Source: CAG-303 sp034172985
GTDB lineage: Bacteria > Bacillota > Clostridia > Lachnospirales > Lachnospiraceae
Length of the DNA: 47,863 bases
Reading direction: 5' to 3'
Assembly: GCA_034172985.1 (NCBI GenBank)
Contig: JAXFDY010000094.1
Coordinates: forward strand, 1-47,863
Each line of letters begins with the position of its first letter. Position 1 is the stretch's first letter. The position numbers and the translations under genes were made by a program. The notes below the pieces were generated by a model that did no database searches, was not told where the DNA came from, and saw only the letters and a program-made list of their open reading frames with translations. Of the stretch, positions 1-8,072 are shown piece after piece.

Positions 1-14
1 CCCGCAAACGCCTA
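1..14 (-). repeat. Solo copy of the GCAAACGCC end motif
   Basis: The first bases read CCGCAAACGCCTA, matching the core of the motif TTTCGCAAACGCCTAT found at 2631, 3374 and 23955. The copy sits just past the 3' end of the leftward GH127 gene, so it would be upstream of whatever leftward gene lies beyond the window. Its first bases differ (CCC instead of TTT). It may be a degenerate copy or the end of a longer element cut by the window edge. Confidence 0.5.
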
Positions 15-40
15 AATCTTAATGTTTGTAAACCTTATTT

Positions 41-2599
41 CTACACAATAGTGATTACATAGTTTTTTTCTGTTTTTTCATCCTCAGCCACAGTTTTCAA
101 TGTAAGTACCTGACCTTTACTTACTTTTTCCTTTCTTTCTACGGTTTCATCTACCAGAATATGATTAACATACAGGAAACTATTCTGATCTGCAAGCGTT
201 CCTTTCCATGTGATAATTGCAGTCTCTCCATTGATTGCCAGTTCATATGTTTCCACATCTTCCCGAAATGCTTTATCCAATGTTCCACCTGAAATGTTTA
301 AACCTGTCAGTCCCGCCTGATTTGAGTAATCGCTCACAATATTCAGCTTATCAAAGATTCCTCCAACCCAGCTGTCGCCTCGCACTGCAAATTTGACACA
401 TATGGTTTTCTTTCCTGCAATCATTTCCTGAGGAAGCTTATAATATTCATCATAAAATTCTCCCGGAACTCTGTTTTCAATTGTTTCCTCTTTCAATAAT
501 ACACCATCTACATAAATATTGAAAGTTCTTCCTGCATTACCACTGAAATATTTTACCATCAGATAATTATTAATATCCGGATTTACCTTCATATCATAAG
601 AAAACCAGCCTTTTTCCGACCATGCATGACGAAGCATCAAACCATTAAATGTTCCTGCGCCTGTATTTTCCCCCTGAATATGATGAAGCAGTTCATATTG
701 GTCATTTCCAAGCGGAATACTGTCAATCATAACATTTTCCAGGCGTTTTGAAAGTTTACTTTCTCTGATGTGATTCTGCAGTGCTTTGGAATCTTTCGAT
801 ACCATATTCCAATAAATACCATACCTTTCTTTATGCTGCCTGAAATGCGGTGTAAACACAAGATTGTCACTGTCAGTTCCTTTCATAGAGAACTCCAGTT
901 TTCCAGGCACTTTTGCTATATGTTCCCTGATACCATCAATCCATGCATCTACATCTTCCTCTGTGCTATATTCACTTCCATCAGCGGCCTTCACCGTGAT
1001 AAAATCCTTGATGCTGATATTTCTTGTAGCAATGGTAACATCCACACCTGTTTTACTCTCTTCCATATTCTCCGTTCCCAATGCTGCACTTAAAACAACC
1101 GGACCATATTTTAATCCGATACAGTGAGGATTATCCTGCAATCCATAGGCACGAATTTCCATAGGAATGCGAACTGCGATTTCCATACCTGCCGAAACAT
1201 CTACCATAATGATTCCCTGGGATGCTGACTGCCGGATGCCATTCACGGTGACAGTCATCTCGCCTGCAGTCCAATCCGGTACGCGAAGTGCCATTCTGGC
1301 CGTTCCTGATATAATTCTAAACAGAGTCTGATCTGTATTTGGAATATCTGATTCCTGTATCATAGAAAATCCTTTTTCTGCCCAATTTAGCTCAGAAGAG
1401 ATATATTGACCCACATATACAGTTTCTTCGTCCCTATAATAAATACTGTCATTGCACTTGGTAAAATTTTCCATACCTGTTCCGGTACAACACCAAAAAC
1501 TGTGAAATGGGGTAGAATACACTTTAAAAAATCCTGTTGCCATAGGCTGGAAATACATGGTCATTCCGGTTTCCGGATTCTGTGAAGAAAGTATCGCATT
1601 CAGAAACGTATTCTCATAAAAATCAAGATACTTTTTATCCCCTGTTATTTTAAACAATTCTCTGGAAAGTTTTAACATATTGTAGGTATTACATGTTTCA
1701 CAATTACAATTTGTTCTCTCTGCATCCAAAATTCCCGGTTCACCAAAATGTTCCCATTCACTGTTTCCGCCGGTAATATAAGTATGATTCTGTGTCACAA
1801 TCTCCCAGAATTTTTCTGCCGCTTCCAGATAAAATTCGTCTTCAACACGGTAACCTAAAGCTACATAACGATAGACTGCCCCTAAAAATTTCGGAATTGT
1901 AGTATTTGCATGTTTTCCATTTAAAATATCATGTCCATCATGAAGCTCCTGAAACAATGGCATCTCATCAAACATATGAGCAGCCTTGGCATGTTCTTCT
2001 TTTCCTGTTACCTTATACAGATCATACATGGCCTCATTCATACCGCCATATTCCACTGCAAGCACAGTATCCTGTATTTCCTTTGTCCATCTGGAAGTTC
2101 TGTCGTATACCCAGTCACCCAGCTTTGAAACTACCTGCAACGCCAACCGGTTATCTGTCAGCACATAAACCGAGGTCAGGCCTGCAATGATTTTATCCAT
2201 TGTATACCATGGTACCCAGCAAGGCTTCTTATTTTCCACATTATCAAACAATACTTCCGGAAATGCAGACAAATATCCACTTTTCATCTGTGCCTGCGCT
2301 AACTTCTCCACAATATAATCTAATTTTTCTTTCAATTCCATATCACCGGTCTGAGCAACTCCCTGAGCTGCCGCTGTCATATAATGGCCAAGCGAATGGC
2401 CCCTTATTTCTGTAATTTCCCAGCCCGGATATTTTTCTGCCTTTGGACGAATATGATTCACTTCCAAAAAACCTGCCACTAATCTATCTGCATCAAAGGA
2501 ACGTAAATACTGCATCTCTTTCTCCAATGCATTCTCTATATACTGATCCGTTACCTTTACTTCACTTAATTTAAAATCAAATATTCCTTTGGTATTCAT
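41..2599 (-). CDS. Glycoside hydrolase family 127 beta-L-arabinofuranosidase, intracellular
   Basis: An 852-residue protein of the GH127 (formerly DUF1680) family, which releases L-arabinofuranose from beta-L-arabino-oligosaccharides by a cysteine-nucleophile mechanism. The zinc/cysteine site is visible: a Glu-rich segment GGNSEWEHF near residues 277-285, CETCNTYNM near 300-308 (Glu plus Cys ligands) and FWCCTGTGMENF near 369-380, whose double Cys matches the nucleophile and zinc ligand of characterised enzymes. The last 85 or so residues (LNISGGTLDKAF onward) look like a cadherin-like beta-sandwich domain. There is no signal peptide, so it should act on imported oligosaccharides. It is monocistronic here, with its own promoter at 2668-2696. 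No transporter is adjacent; the only other arabinan-type enzyme in the window is the GH43 at 26371. Family assignment is firm, exact substrate is inferred. Confidence 0.9.
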   Translation of the reverse strand: MNTKGIFDFKLSEVKVTDQYIENALEKEMQYLRSFDADRLVAGFLEVNHIRPKAEKYPGWEITEIRGHSLGHYMTAAAQGVAQTGDMELKEKLDYIVEKLAQAQMKSGYLSAFPEVLFDNVENKKPCWVPWYTMDKIIAGLTSVYVLTDNRLALQVVSKLGDWVYDRTSRWTKEIQDTVLAVEYGGMNEAMYDLYKVTGKEEHAKAAHMFDEMPLFQELHDGHDILNGKHANTTIPKFLGAVYRYVALGYRVEDEFYLEAAEKFWEIVTQNHTYITGGNSEWEHFGEPGILDAERTNCNCETCNTYNMLKLSRELFKITGDKKYLDFYENTFLNAILSSQNPETGMTMYFQPMATGFFKVYSTPFHSFWCCTGTGMENFTKCNDSIYYRDEETVYVGQYISSELNWAEKGFSMIQESDIPNTDQTLFRIISGTARMALRVPDWTAGEMTVTVNGIRQSASQGIIMVDVSAGMEIAVRIPMEIRAYGLQDNPHCIGLKYGPVVLSAALGTENMEESKTGVDVTIATRNISIKDFITVKAADGSEYSTEEDVDAWIDGIREHIAKVPGKLEFSMKGTDSDNLVFTPHFRQHKERYGIYWNMVSKDSKALQNHIRESKLSKRLENVMIDSIPLGNDQYELLHHIQGENTGAGTFNGLMLRHAWSEKGWFSYDMKVNPDINNYLMVKYFSGNAGRTFNIYVDGVLLKEETIENRVPGEFYDEYYKLPQEMIAGKKTICVKFAVRGDSWVGGIFDKLNIVSDYSNQAGLTGLNISGGTLDKAFREDVETYELAINGETAIITWKGTLADQNSFLYVNHILVDETVERKEKVSKGQVLTLKTVAEDEKTEKNYVITIV

Positions 2600-2630
2600 A
2601 TCATCCGATTCCTTTCTTTATATTTAAGAG

Positions 2631-2646
2631 TTTCGCAAACGCCTAT
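2631..2646 (-). repeat. Solo end-motif copy in the GH127 leader
   Basis: TTTCGCAAACGCCTAT, identical to the right end of the palindromic element at 3374-3389. The match extends left by GAG, giving 19 identical bases (2628-2646). It lies in the 5' leader of the leftward GH127 gene, between its promoter and start codon. Confidence 0.75.
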
Positions 2647-2667
2647 GTTATTATATTTATACACACG

Positions 2668-2696
2668 ATTCTATCAGATTTTCTCTCCCCGGTAAA
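2668..2696 (-). promoter_or_regulatory. Promoter of the GH127 gene
   Basis: On the minus strand a TTTACC -35 box (2691-2696) is separated by 17 bp from a TAGAAT -10 box (2668-2673). The predicted leader of about 60 nt contains the solo end motif. A TATAAT hexamer a little downstream is an alternative -10. Confidence 0.5.
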
Positions 2697-2734
2697 TATC
2701 ATTAATCTAAGAATTGGTGTAAAAAAGTTACATC

Positions 2735-3190
2735 TTAATATCCCATTATCTCATGGCTGTCCAAAAGAATCGTCACCGGACCATCATTAAGCAGCTCAAC
2801 TTTCATATCTGCCCCAAATTCTCCCTGTTCGACTACAGATATTTCTTCTCTGCATTTCCCAATAATATATTCATACATTTTTTTCGCCATATCCGGTTTT
2901 CCAGCCTTCACAAAAGATGGTCTGTTTCCCTTCCTGCAATCTGCACACAAGGTAAATTGTGAAATCAAAAGCAATGCCCCTCCCACTTCTTTTAATGGAA
3001 GATTCATTTTGCCTTCAGAATCTTCAAAGATACGAAGTGCTGTCATTTTGCTAATCATTTTATCCGCTATTTCTATTGTATCACTATCTTCAATACCTAT
3101 CAGAACCATAAATCCTTTTCCAATCTTTCCTAAAACCTTTCCTTCCACAGTCACAGAAGCATGTGTAACTCTCTGTATTACAAATTTCAT
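2735..3190 (-). CDS. dtd: D-aminoacyl-tRNA deacylase
   Basis: A 151-residue protein, the usual length for DTD, a cytosolic homodimer that hydrolyses D-aminoacyl-tRNAs (for example D-Tyr-tRNA) and glycyl-tRNA(Ala), and so enforces chirality in translation. The N-terminal MKFVIQRVTHASV, the SQFTL motif around residue 78 and the cross-subunit NDGPVTILLDS motif near the C-terminus (the GP motif that forms the active site) are all present. The usual relA/spoT neighbour is not adjacent. The palindromic element 3214-3389 sits directly upstream, so its promoter may lie within or beyond that element. Confidence 0.95.
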   Translation of the reverse strand: MKFVIQRVTHASVTVEGKVLGKIGKGFMVLIGIEDSDTIEIADKMISKMTALRIFEDSEGKMNLPLKEVGGALLLISQFTLCADCRKGNRPSFVKAGKPDMAKKMYEYIIGKCREEISVVEQGEFGADMKVELLNDGPVTILLDSHEIMGY

Positions 3191-3213
3191 ATTTCATCCT
3201 CTCTCATACTGTT

Positions 3214-3389
3214 TATTCAGCATTTGCAAAACTCATAGGGGAGAGAACTATATGTCTATGTATTGCGACTTTGGGCGGACAAATCAGTCGAAGTGTACGT
3301 TATAGCCGAACAATTCGACTGATTTGTCCGAACCAACGGAGTGAGAATAGACTATAGTCCTCTCCCCTATGAGTTTCGCAAACGCCTAT
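3214..3389. mobile_element. MITE-like palindromic element, about 175 bp
   Basis: Two ends form a long imperfect inverted repeat. The left end reads TTTGCAAAACTCATAGGGG from 3224; the right end, read in reverse from 3383, gives TTTGCGAAACTCATAGGGG. The pairing continues through GAGAG, ACTATA and GTCTAT. A second perfect 17-bp inverted repeat inside (3276-3292 and 3314-3330, CGGACAAATCAGTCGAA and its complement) makes the whole element foldable into one long hairpin. ATACTGTT occurs just outside both ends (3206-3213 and 3388-3395) and could be a target-site duplication. No ORF is inside. It is non-autonomous; no transposase is in the window. Confidence 0.7.
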
Positions 3390-3453
3390 ACTGTTCTATA
3401 CATGATTATTTTACATTACCTCGCTAAATTTTCAACTGTTTTATAAATATCTC

Positions 3454-3482
3454 TTGACATATCCAGAGTCATGGTGTACTAT
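3454..3482 (+). promoter_or_regulatory. Promoter of the gntR-ABC operon
   Basis: A consensus TTGACA (3454-3459), a 17-bp spacer and TACTAT (3477-3482) precede the regulator gene. The -10 lies inside the palindrome at 3472-3497, so binding there would block RNA polymerase. Confidence 0.8.
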
Positions 3483-3497
3483 CTAACTAGTTCACCA
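3472..3497. promoter_or_regulatory. Palindromic operator, probable autoregulatory GntR/YtrA site
   Basis: A 26-bp near-perfect palindrome with outer half-sites TGGTGTACTA and TAGTTCACCA; 10 of 13 base pairs are symmetric. It overlaps the -10 box of the operon promoter, just upstream of the YtrA-type regulator gene. YtrA-family regulators typically bind such sites in their own promoters. Confidence 0.7.
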
Positions 3498-3528
3498 AGA
3501 CACTAATTTTTACGGAAGGAGGACTATT

Positions 3529-3879
3529 TTGGAATTTAAATCAAATATACCGATTTATGTTCAGGTGGTTTCTGACATAAAAAAAAGGATTATAAATGGT
3601 ACACTGCATTCAGGTGACAAACTCCCGTCCACAAGAGAGCTTGCAAATACTTATACCATTAATCCAAATACAGCAGCAAGGGTGTATAGTGAATTAGAAT
3701 CAGAACATATTACTTTTACCAAAAGAGGATTAGGAACTTTTGTTTCTGAAGATACTGCTCTGGTTCAAAATCTGCGACACGAAATGGCTGACAAGGTGAT
3801 AGATGAATTTATCTCCGAGATGAAAGCGATTGGTTGTACAAAAGAAGAGGTTATAAACGATATTAAAAAGAAATATTAG
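3529..3879 (+). CDS. YtrA-subfamily GntR transcriptional regulator
   Basis: A 116-residue regulator with an N-terminal winged helix (IPIYVQVVSDIKKRI, then KLPSTRELANTYTINPNTAARVY around residues 30-55). A short C-terminal helical tail of about 45 residues follows, instead of an effector domain. That size and layout define the YtrA subfamily, usually local repressors of an ABC exporter encoded next to them. The start is TTG at 3529, supported by the strong GGAAGGAGG ribosome binding site ending about 6 nt upstream. The ABC ATPase follows 16 bp downstream. The palindromic site over its promoter suggests autorepression of the whole three-gene unit. The inducing signal cannot be read from the sequence. 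Confidence 0.9.
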   Translation: MEFKSNIPIYVQVVSDIKKRIINGTLHSGDKLPSTRELANTYTINPNTAARVYSELESEHITFTKRGLGTFVSEDTALVQNLRHEMADKVIDEFISEMKAIGCTKEEVINDIKKKY

Positions 3880-3895
3880 AAAGCGAGGTTTACAT

Positions 3896-4594
3896 ATGCT
3901 TGAAGCAAATCAATTAATGAAAAAATATATGTCTGTTACTGCAGTCGAAAATATTACCCTGACTTTGGAAACAGGAAAAATTTATGCACTTCTCGGTCCA
4001 AACGGAAGTGGAAAATCTACTTTTATGAAAATGGCTGCCGGTCTGATCAAGCCTACGAATGGTTCTATCCAATTTGAGGGAAATGACATCGGCATTTACT
4101 CAAAAAGCCATATTGCCTATATGCCTACAGAGGCTTACTTTTATTCTTACATGACATGTAAAGATATTGGAAAATATTATAATGACTTTTTTGAAGATTT
4201 CGATCTGGATAAATTCAACCGGATGTTAGAGCAGATGGAATTAAGCCAGAATCAGAAAGCTTCCAAGATGTCTTCCGGTATGATGGCTAAATTAAAAATT
4301 GCCGTTACACTTTGCAGAGATGCGAAATTAATTATGCTGGATGAGCCTTTAAATGGTATTGATATCATTGCCAGAGAGAAAGTGTTAAATACAATTATTG
4401 ATAATTTCTCTACGGATAAGACATTTTTAATTTCCAGTCATCTGGTTGATGAATTAGAAAAATTAGTAGATTATGCAATCTTTATCAAACATGGTCATGT
4501 AGAGCTCATGGGTCAGGCTGAGGAGCTGCGGACCACCAACGGAAAATCGATTGTAGATTTATACAAAGAAATCTATGCTGATTGTCAATTTTAA
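3896..4594 (+). CDS. ABC transporter ATP-binding protein (YtrB-like)
   Basis: A 232-residue nucleotide-binding subunit. Walker A is LLGPNGSGKST near residue 36, the signature helix reads KMSSGMMAKLKIA near 137, Walker B is LIMLDEPLNGID near 155 and the switch histidine is in FLISSH near 187. The signature is the SxGM-type variant usual for small exporters of this class, not a broken site. It is the second gene of the gntR-ABC operon and is followed by one permease gene, so the functional exporter is probably an ATPase dimer with two copies of that permease. Substrate is unknown; antimicrobial-peptide or cell-envelope stress roles are typical for the family but not shown here. Confidence 0.9.
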   Translation: MLEANQLMKKYMSVTAVENITLTLETGKIYALLGPNGSGKSTFMKMAAGLIKPTNGSIQFEGNDIGIYSKSHIAYMPTEAYFYSYMTCKDIGKYYNDFFEDFDLDKFNRMLEQMELSQNQKASKMSSGMMAKLKIAVTLCRDAKLIMLDEPLNGIDIIAREKVLNTIIDNFSTDKTFLISSHLVDELEKLVDYAIFIKHGHVELMGQAEELRTTNGKSIVDLYKEIYADCQF

Positions 4595-4617
4595 TATTGC
4601 ATTGATTGGAGGATATT

Positions 4618-5382
4618 ATGTTAAAATTATCAAAATATGAATTTAGAAAAAACAGAACCTTTTTATTTATTATTTTTGCAGGCTTATTTCTTCTGGAAGG
4701 ATATTTTATAGGAAGCATTATTTTACAAAAAGAAGAGCACTCCGGCATGAGTGCAGCTTTTCTTTCCATGTATGCCATGGTGTGCTATTTTGCAGTATTT
4801 ATTCTAGCCATAGCAAATTATTCCAAAGAACTGAATTCCCGAAGCAGTTACCTGATTTTTATGACACCTAACTCATCGCTGAGCATCATCTTTTCCAAAA
4901 TGTTCACGATTCTGATGATTGGTTTTGTATTGGTACTTGCAATCTGCGGTCTTGGATATTTGGATATACAGCTTCTGATAAATGCCTATCCAAAGATTGG
5001 TGATTTTAAGAGTTTTATAAATTCCCTCTTAGAAGCAATGGGTATCAGCTCCTCTCAGCTGGCACTCAGCATTGCATTTGCTGTAGTTGAATTTTTAATT
5101 TCCTTCTTTTCAACCATCACACTGATTTATTTTGCAATCACATTAAGTGCCACTTTACTTCAAAATAATCGTTTCAAAGGATTTGTCAGCTTTGCATTAT
5201 TTATCGCATTATCCTATATTACAGGTTTTATCACTGATAAACTTCCGATTATAAATGACAATGCTGAAACATTTTCAGAGCTTATGGTCAATCTGATACC
5301 TACAACATTATTCGATCTCATCATCATGATTGGATGTATCTTAGGATGTTCTACTTTATTAGATAAGAAAGTTTCCCTATAG
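4618..5382 (+). CDS. ABC transporter permease subunit
   Basis: A membrane protein of about 254 residues with about six hydrophobic segments, starting with RTFLFIIFAGLFLLEGYFIG and ending with TTLFDLIIMIGCILGC. It is the membrane partner of the upstream ATPase. I start it at ATG 4618, because the TTG at 4606 lies inside the ribosome binding site TTGGAGGATATT that serves this ATG. It resembles the ABC-2/YtrC-type permeases encoded with YtrA-like regulators. A bidirectional terminator follows directly. Sequence conservation in this family is low, so the call rests mostly on topology and operon position. Confidence 0.8.
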   Translation: MLKLSKYEFRKNRTFLFIIFAGLFLLEGYFIGSIILQKEEHSGMSAAFLSMYAMVCYFAVFILAIANYSKELNSRSSYLIFMTPNSSLSIIFSKMFTILMIGFVLVLAICGLGYLDIQLLINAYPKIGDFKSFINSLLEAMGISSSQLALSIAFAVVEFLISFFSTITLIYFAITLSATLLQNNRFKGFVSFALFIALSYITGFITDKLPIINDNAETFSELMVNLIPTTLFDLIIMIGCILGCSTLLDKKVSL

Positions 5383-5392
5383 GAAGAAAAAG

Positions 5393-5424
5393 AATGGCTG
5401 CATTCGTAAATGAATGCAGCCATT
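5393..5424. terminator. Bidirectional terminator between the ABC operon and ilvC
   Basis: A perfect 13-bp stem, AATGGCTGCATTC with GAATGCAGCCATT, around a 6-nt loop. It is followed by an AT-rich stretch and preceded by an A-run, so it can serve both converging units. Confidence 0.85.
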
Positions 5425-5439
5425 TATCAATTATTCTAA

Positions 5440-6459
5440 TTAGTTATTGATGAGTTTGTCATCTTCATTGTTCCAGCTGTAAAGCTTTCTGATTTCAGCT
5501 CCTACCTTTTCTGATGGATGCTCAGCATGCAACTTTCTCATTGCTCTGAAATGTGCCTGTCCACCTGCTGGTGACATATCTAACAGGAAGTCTTTTGCAA
5601 ATGTTCCATCCTGAATATCGCTCAAGATCTTCTTCATAGCTTTCTTTGTATCTTCTGTGATAATCTTAGGTCCAGTTATGTAATCTCCATATTCAGCAGT
5701 ATTTGAAATAGAATATCTCATTCCTTCGAAACCTGACTGATAGATAAGATCTACAATCAGCTTCATCTCATGGATACACTCAAAATAAGCATTTCTTGGA
5801 TCATATCCTGCTTCTACTAATGTTTCAAAACCAGCCTGCATCAATGCACAAACACCACCACAAAGAACTGCCTGCTCACCAAAGAGGTCTGTTTCTGTTT
5901 CTGTTCTGAATGTTGTTTCAAGAACACCAGCTCTTGCTCCACCGATTGCCAAAGCATATGCTAAAGCTAAATCCTGAGCCTTACCTGTTGCATCCTGATG
6001 TACTGCTACAAGACAAGGAACACCCTTACCTGCCTGATATTCACTTCTTACTGTATGTCCTGGTCCCTTAGGAGCGATCATTGTTACATCTACATCCTTA
6101 GGTGGTACAATCTGGCCAAAATGAATTGCAAAACCATGAGCAAACATTAACATATTTCCTGCTTCAAGGTTTGGCTCAATATCCTTTTTGTACATAGCAG
6201 CCTGCTTCTCATCGTTGATAAGAATCATAATAATGTCTGCTCTCTTTGCAGCTTCTGCTGCTGTATATACTTCAAATCCCTGTGCCTCAGCTTTTGCCCA
6301 TGACTTGCTGCCTTCATATAAACCAATGATAACGTTACATCCTGATTCCTTAGCGTTTAACGCATGTGCATGTCCCTGGCTTCCGTAGCCGATAACAGCT
6401 ATTGTCTTGCCATCTAATAATGATAAGTTACAATCTTCCTGATAAAAAATCTTTGCCAT
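5440..6459 (-). CDS. ilvC: Ketol-acid reductoisomerase (class I)
   Basis: A 339-residue class I enzyme, the second step of valine/isoleucine synthesis: Mg-dependent alkyl migration and reduction of 2-acetolactate or 2-aceto-2-hydroxybutyrate. The N-terminal Rossmann motif is VIGYGSQGHAHALN near residue 22, and MIAPKGPGHTVRSEY near 131 is the domain junction. The C-terminal knotted domain carries metal ligands in ETETDLFGEQAVLCGG near 190 and the conserved ECIHEMKLIVDL near 228. The cofactor loop reads GLYEGSKSW; canonical NADPH enzymes have Arg where this one has Tyr, so cofactor preference may be altered (inference). It lies 92 bp downstream of ilvH in the same direction. Confidence 0.97.
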   Translation of the reverse strand: MAKIFYQEDCNLSLLDGKTIAVIGYGSQGHAHALNAKESGCNVIIGLYEGSKSWAKAEAQGFEVYTAAEAAKRADIIMILINDEKQAAMYKKDIEPNLEAGNMLMFAHGFAIHFGQIVPPKDVDVTMIAPKGPGHTVRSEYQAGKGVPCLVAVHQDATGKAQDLALAYALAIGGARAGVLETTFRTETETDLFGEQAVLCGGVCALMQAGFETLVEAGYDPRNAYFECIHEMKLIVDLIYQSGFEGMRYSISNTAEYGDYITGPKIITEDTKKAMKKILSDIQDGTFAKDFLLDMSPAGGQAHFRAMRKLHAEHPSEKVGAEIRKLYSWNNEDDKLINN

Positions 6460-6551
6460 TTTTTATGCCTCCATATTTTTTATAAATAATATTTATTTAA
6501 AGATCTGTCTTTTACATCTCTTACCTGCAAAGATAAATCTTTATCTCATCT

Positions 6552-7052
6552 CTACTGCTGCTCTTTTAAATCTGTTGCTCCTCTTGTCAGTCCGGTCAGA
6601 CCTGTTCTGACTAGTTCAAGAATCTCAAATCCATTTAACAGCTCAATAAATGCTTCCAGCTTGTTTTCATTACCTGTCAGTTCCAACATCATAGAATGTT
6701 TTGCCACATCTACAATCTTCGCTCTGAAACTGTCTGCAATTGCAGTAATCTGTGGTCTCTCCTCAGCATTCACTGCCACCTTCACAAGTACCAGTTCCCT
6801 GCATACAGACTCTCCGGCAGTCAATTCTTTAATCTCTTTCACATCAACCAGCTTTAGCATCTGCTTTTTAATCTGCTCCAATGTTTCTTCATCGCCATGT
6901 ACTACAATAGTCATGCGTGAGTATAAAGGATTCTCTGTCTCACTTACCGTAAGACTATCAATATTAAAGCTTCTTCTGCTGAAAAGTCCTGCAACTCTGT
7001 TAAGTACACCTGATGTATTATCTACCAAAACAGATAAAACTACTTTTCTCAT
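6552..7052 (-). CDS. ilvH: Acetolactate synthase small (regulatory) subunit
   Basis: A 166-residue regulatory subunit. An N-terminal ACT domain (KVVLSVLVDNTSGVLNRVAGLFSRRSFNIDSL, with the valine-binding NTSGVLNR turn) is followed by a C-terminal ALS small-subunit domain. It activates the ThDP-dependent catalytic subunit and confers valine feedback inhibition. No catalytic subunit gene (ilvB) lies next to it. The gene has its own strong promoter (7102-7130) and is followed by ilvC, so the catalytic chain must be encoded elsewhere. The ribosome binding site GGAGGGAAT precedes the ATG. Confidence 0.95.
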   Translation of the reverse strand: MRKVVLSVLVDNTSGVLNRVAGLFSRRSFNIDSLTVSETENPLYSRMTIVVHGDEETLEQIKKQMLKLVDVKEIKELTAGESVCRELVLVKVAVNAEERPQITAIADSFRAKIVDVAKHSMMLELTGNENKLEAFIELLNGFEILELVRTGLTGLTRGATDLKEQQ

Positions 7053-7101
7053 GTTGTTATTCCCTCCACTCCTATATTATAAGTCAATTTCACTACACAT
7101 T

Positions 7102-7130
7102 AATATAGCAAGGTTTCTAGTTTTTGTCAA
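7102..7130 (-). promoter_or_regulatory. Promoter of ilvH-ilvC
   Basis: On the minus strand a perfect TTGACA (7125-7130), a 17-bp spacer and TATATT (7102-7107). The -35 box overlaps the last codons of the upstream ybaK gene. No leader peptide or T-box was seen in the short 5' leader. Confidence 0.8.
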
Positions 7131-7612
7131 TCAATTTGACTGATAATATCTTTTAATGAATACGGTATTATCTTGGCAAGATCATCCAACGTCACTTCTA
7201 CCTGATACCCGATTTTCCCACCACTGAAAATAATCGTATCATGATTTTTCGCACTCTCATGAATCGTGGTCGTAAAAAATTTCTTCATTCCGATAGGCGA
7301 ACACCCTCCGTGAATATACCCGGTCAAAGGAAGAAGCTCTTTCATTTTAATCATTTCTATAGACTTTTCACCCACTGCCTGAGCTGCTTTCTTCAAATCC
7401 AGTTCCCCTGCTACCGGAATCACAAAAACATAATTTTTCCCGGTTTTTCCTACGGTTACCAAAGTTTTAAAAACTTTTTCAGGATCTTCCCCAAGACTTT
7501 TTGCTACTTCTTCACCGCTTAATGCACCATCTGCCTCATATGTATATTCTTTATAACTGATTTTTTTCTGATCTAAAAGCCTCATTACATTTGTCTTGTC
7601 TTTTGCCGCCAT
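7127..7612 (-). CDS. ybaK: Cys-tRNA(Pro)/Cys-tRNA(Cys) deacylase, YbaK/EbsC family
   Basis: A 161-residue YbaK-type trans-editing protein, which hydrolyses Cys-tRNA(Pro) made by error by prolyl-tRNA synthetase. The family fold is recognisable: TNVMRLLDQKKISYKEYTY at the N-terminus, the catalytic-lysine region EDPEKVFKTLV near residue 45, and the GCSPIGMKKFF and IIFSGGKIGYQVEV segments in the C-terminal half. Length is typical. It is leftward, directly upstream of ilvH, whose promoter overlaps its 3' end. Confidence 0.92.
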   Translation of the reverse strand: MAAKDKTNVMRLLDQKKISYKEYTYEADGALSGEEVAKSLGEDPEKVFKTLVTVGKTGKNYVFVIPVAGELDLKKAAQAVGEKSIEMIKMKELLPLTGYIHGGCSPIGMKKFFTTTIHESAKNHDTIIFSGGKIGYQVEVTLDDLAKIIPYSLKDIISQID

Positions 7613-7709
7613 AACTGCCTCCCAATCTGAAACTTTTCCCTCAGAATAACATAATTTTTCTTATGTTGCAATATACTGTAACAACAAATCAGAATATTTT
7701 AAGGTGAAT

Positions 7710-8063
7710 ATGAATCAGATTGTTTCTATTATTAAAACAACAATTGCTGTATGTATTCTTACTTTACTCATGATCTCTTTTTTGGCATTATTGCTGTATA
7801 AGTTTCACTTCAATGATAATGTCATTCACACAAGTATCATGATTATTTACTTTTTGGCAAACTTTCTGGGAGGTTTTCTTATTGGAAAAGCTAAAAATGA
7901 AAAAAAATTTGTCTGGGGACTCTTAACAGGAATTACATATTTTATTTTTCTTTCCCTTATTTCTTTTATTGTCGCACGCGGATTTTATTCAGATCCTGCA
8001 TCAGCATTTTTTGCATTTCTTGCCTGCTGTGCCGGAGGTATCTTTGGAGGAATGCTGGCATAA
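7710..8063 (+). CDS. TIGR04086-family small membrane protein
   Basis: A protein of about 117 residues with four predicted membrane helices and glycine-rich helix ends (FLGGFLIG, GLLTGITYF, GGIFGGMLA). This matches the TIGR04086/YrzE family of Firmicutes, whose function is unknown. I prefer ATG 7710 over GTG 7704, because AAGGTG just before it works as a ribosome binding site at proper distance and would overlap the GTG. It is monocistronic and divergent from ybaK. A hairpin overlaps its stop codon. Confidence 0.75.
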   Translation: MNQIVSIIKTTIAVCILTLLMISFLALLLYKFHFNDNVIHTSIMIIYFLANFLGGFLIGKAKNEKKFVWGLLTGITYFIFLSLISFIVARGFYSDPASAFFAFLACCAGGIFGGMLA

Positions 8064-8072
8064 ATGCCGGCA
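8053..8072 (+). terminator. Weak terminator hairpin at the end of the TIGR04086-type gene
   Basis: TGCTGGCAT and ATGCCGGCA (one G-U pair) form a 9-bp stem around a 2-nt gap, so the loop must open by a pair or two. The T-tract after it (CTTCTTTC) is poor. Confidence 0.45.

Noticed and set aside
3896..4594. The ABC ATPase signature SSGMM seemed degenerate
   Set aside because: Small exporters of this subfamily commonly have SxGM-type signatures, so it is not evidence of loss of function.
7053..7126. Possible attenuator or T-box before ilvH
   Set aside because: The leader is too short and shows no T-box sequence, terminator hairpin or leader peptide rich in branched-chain codons.
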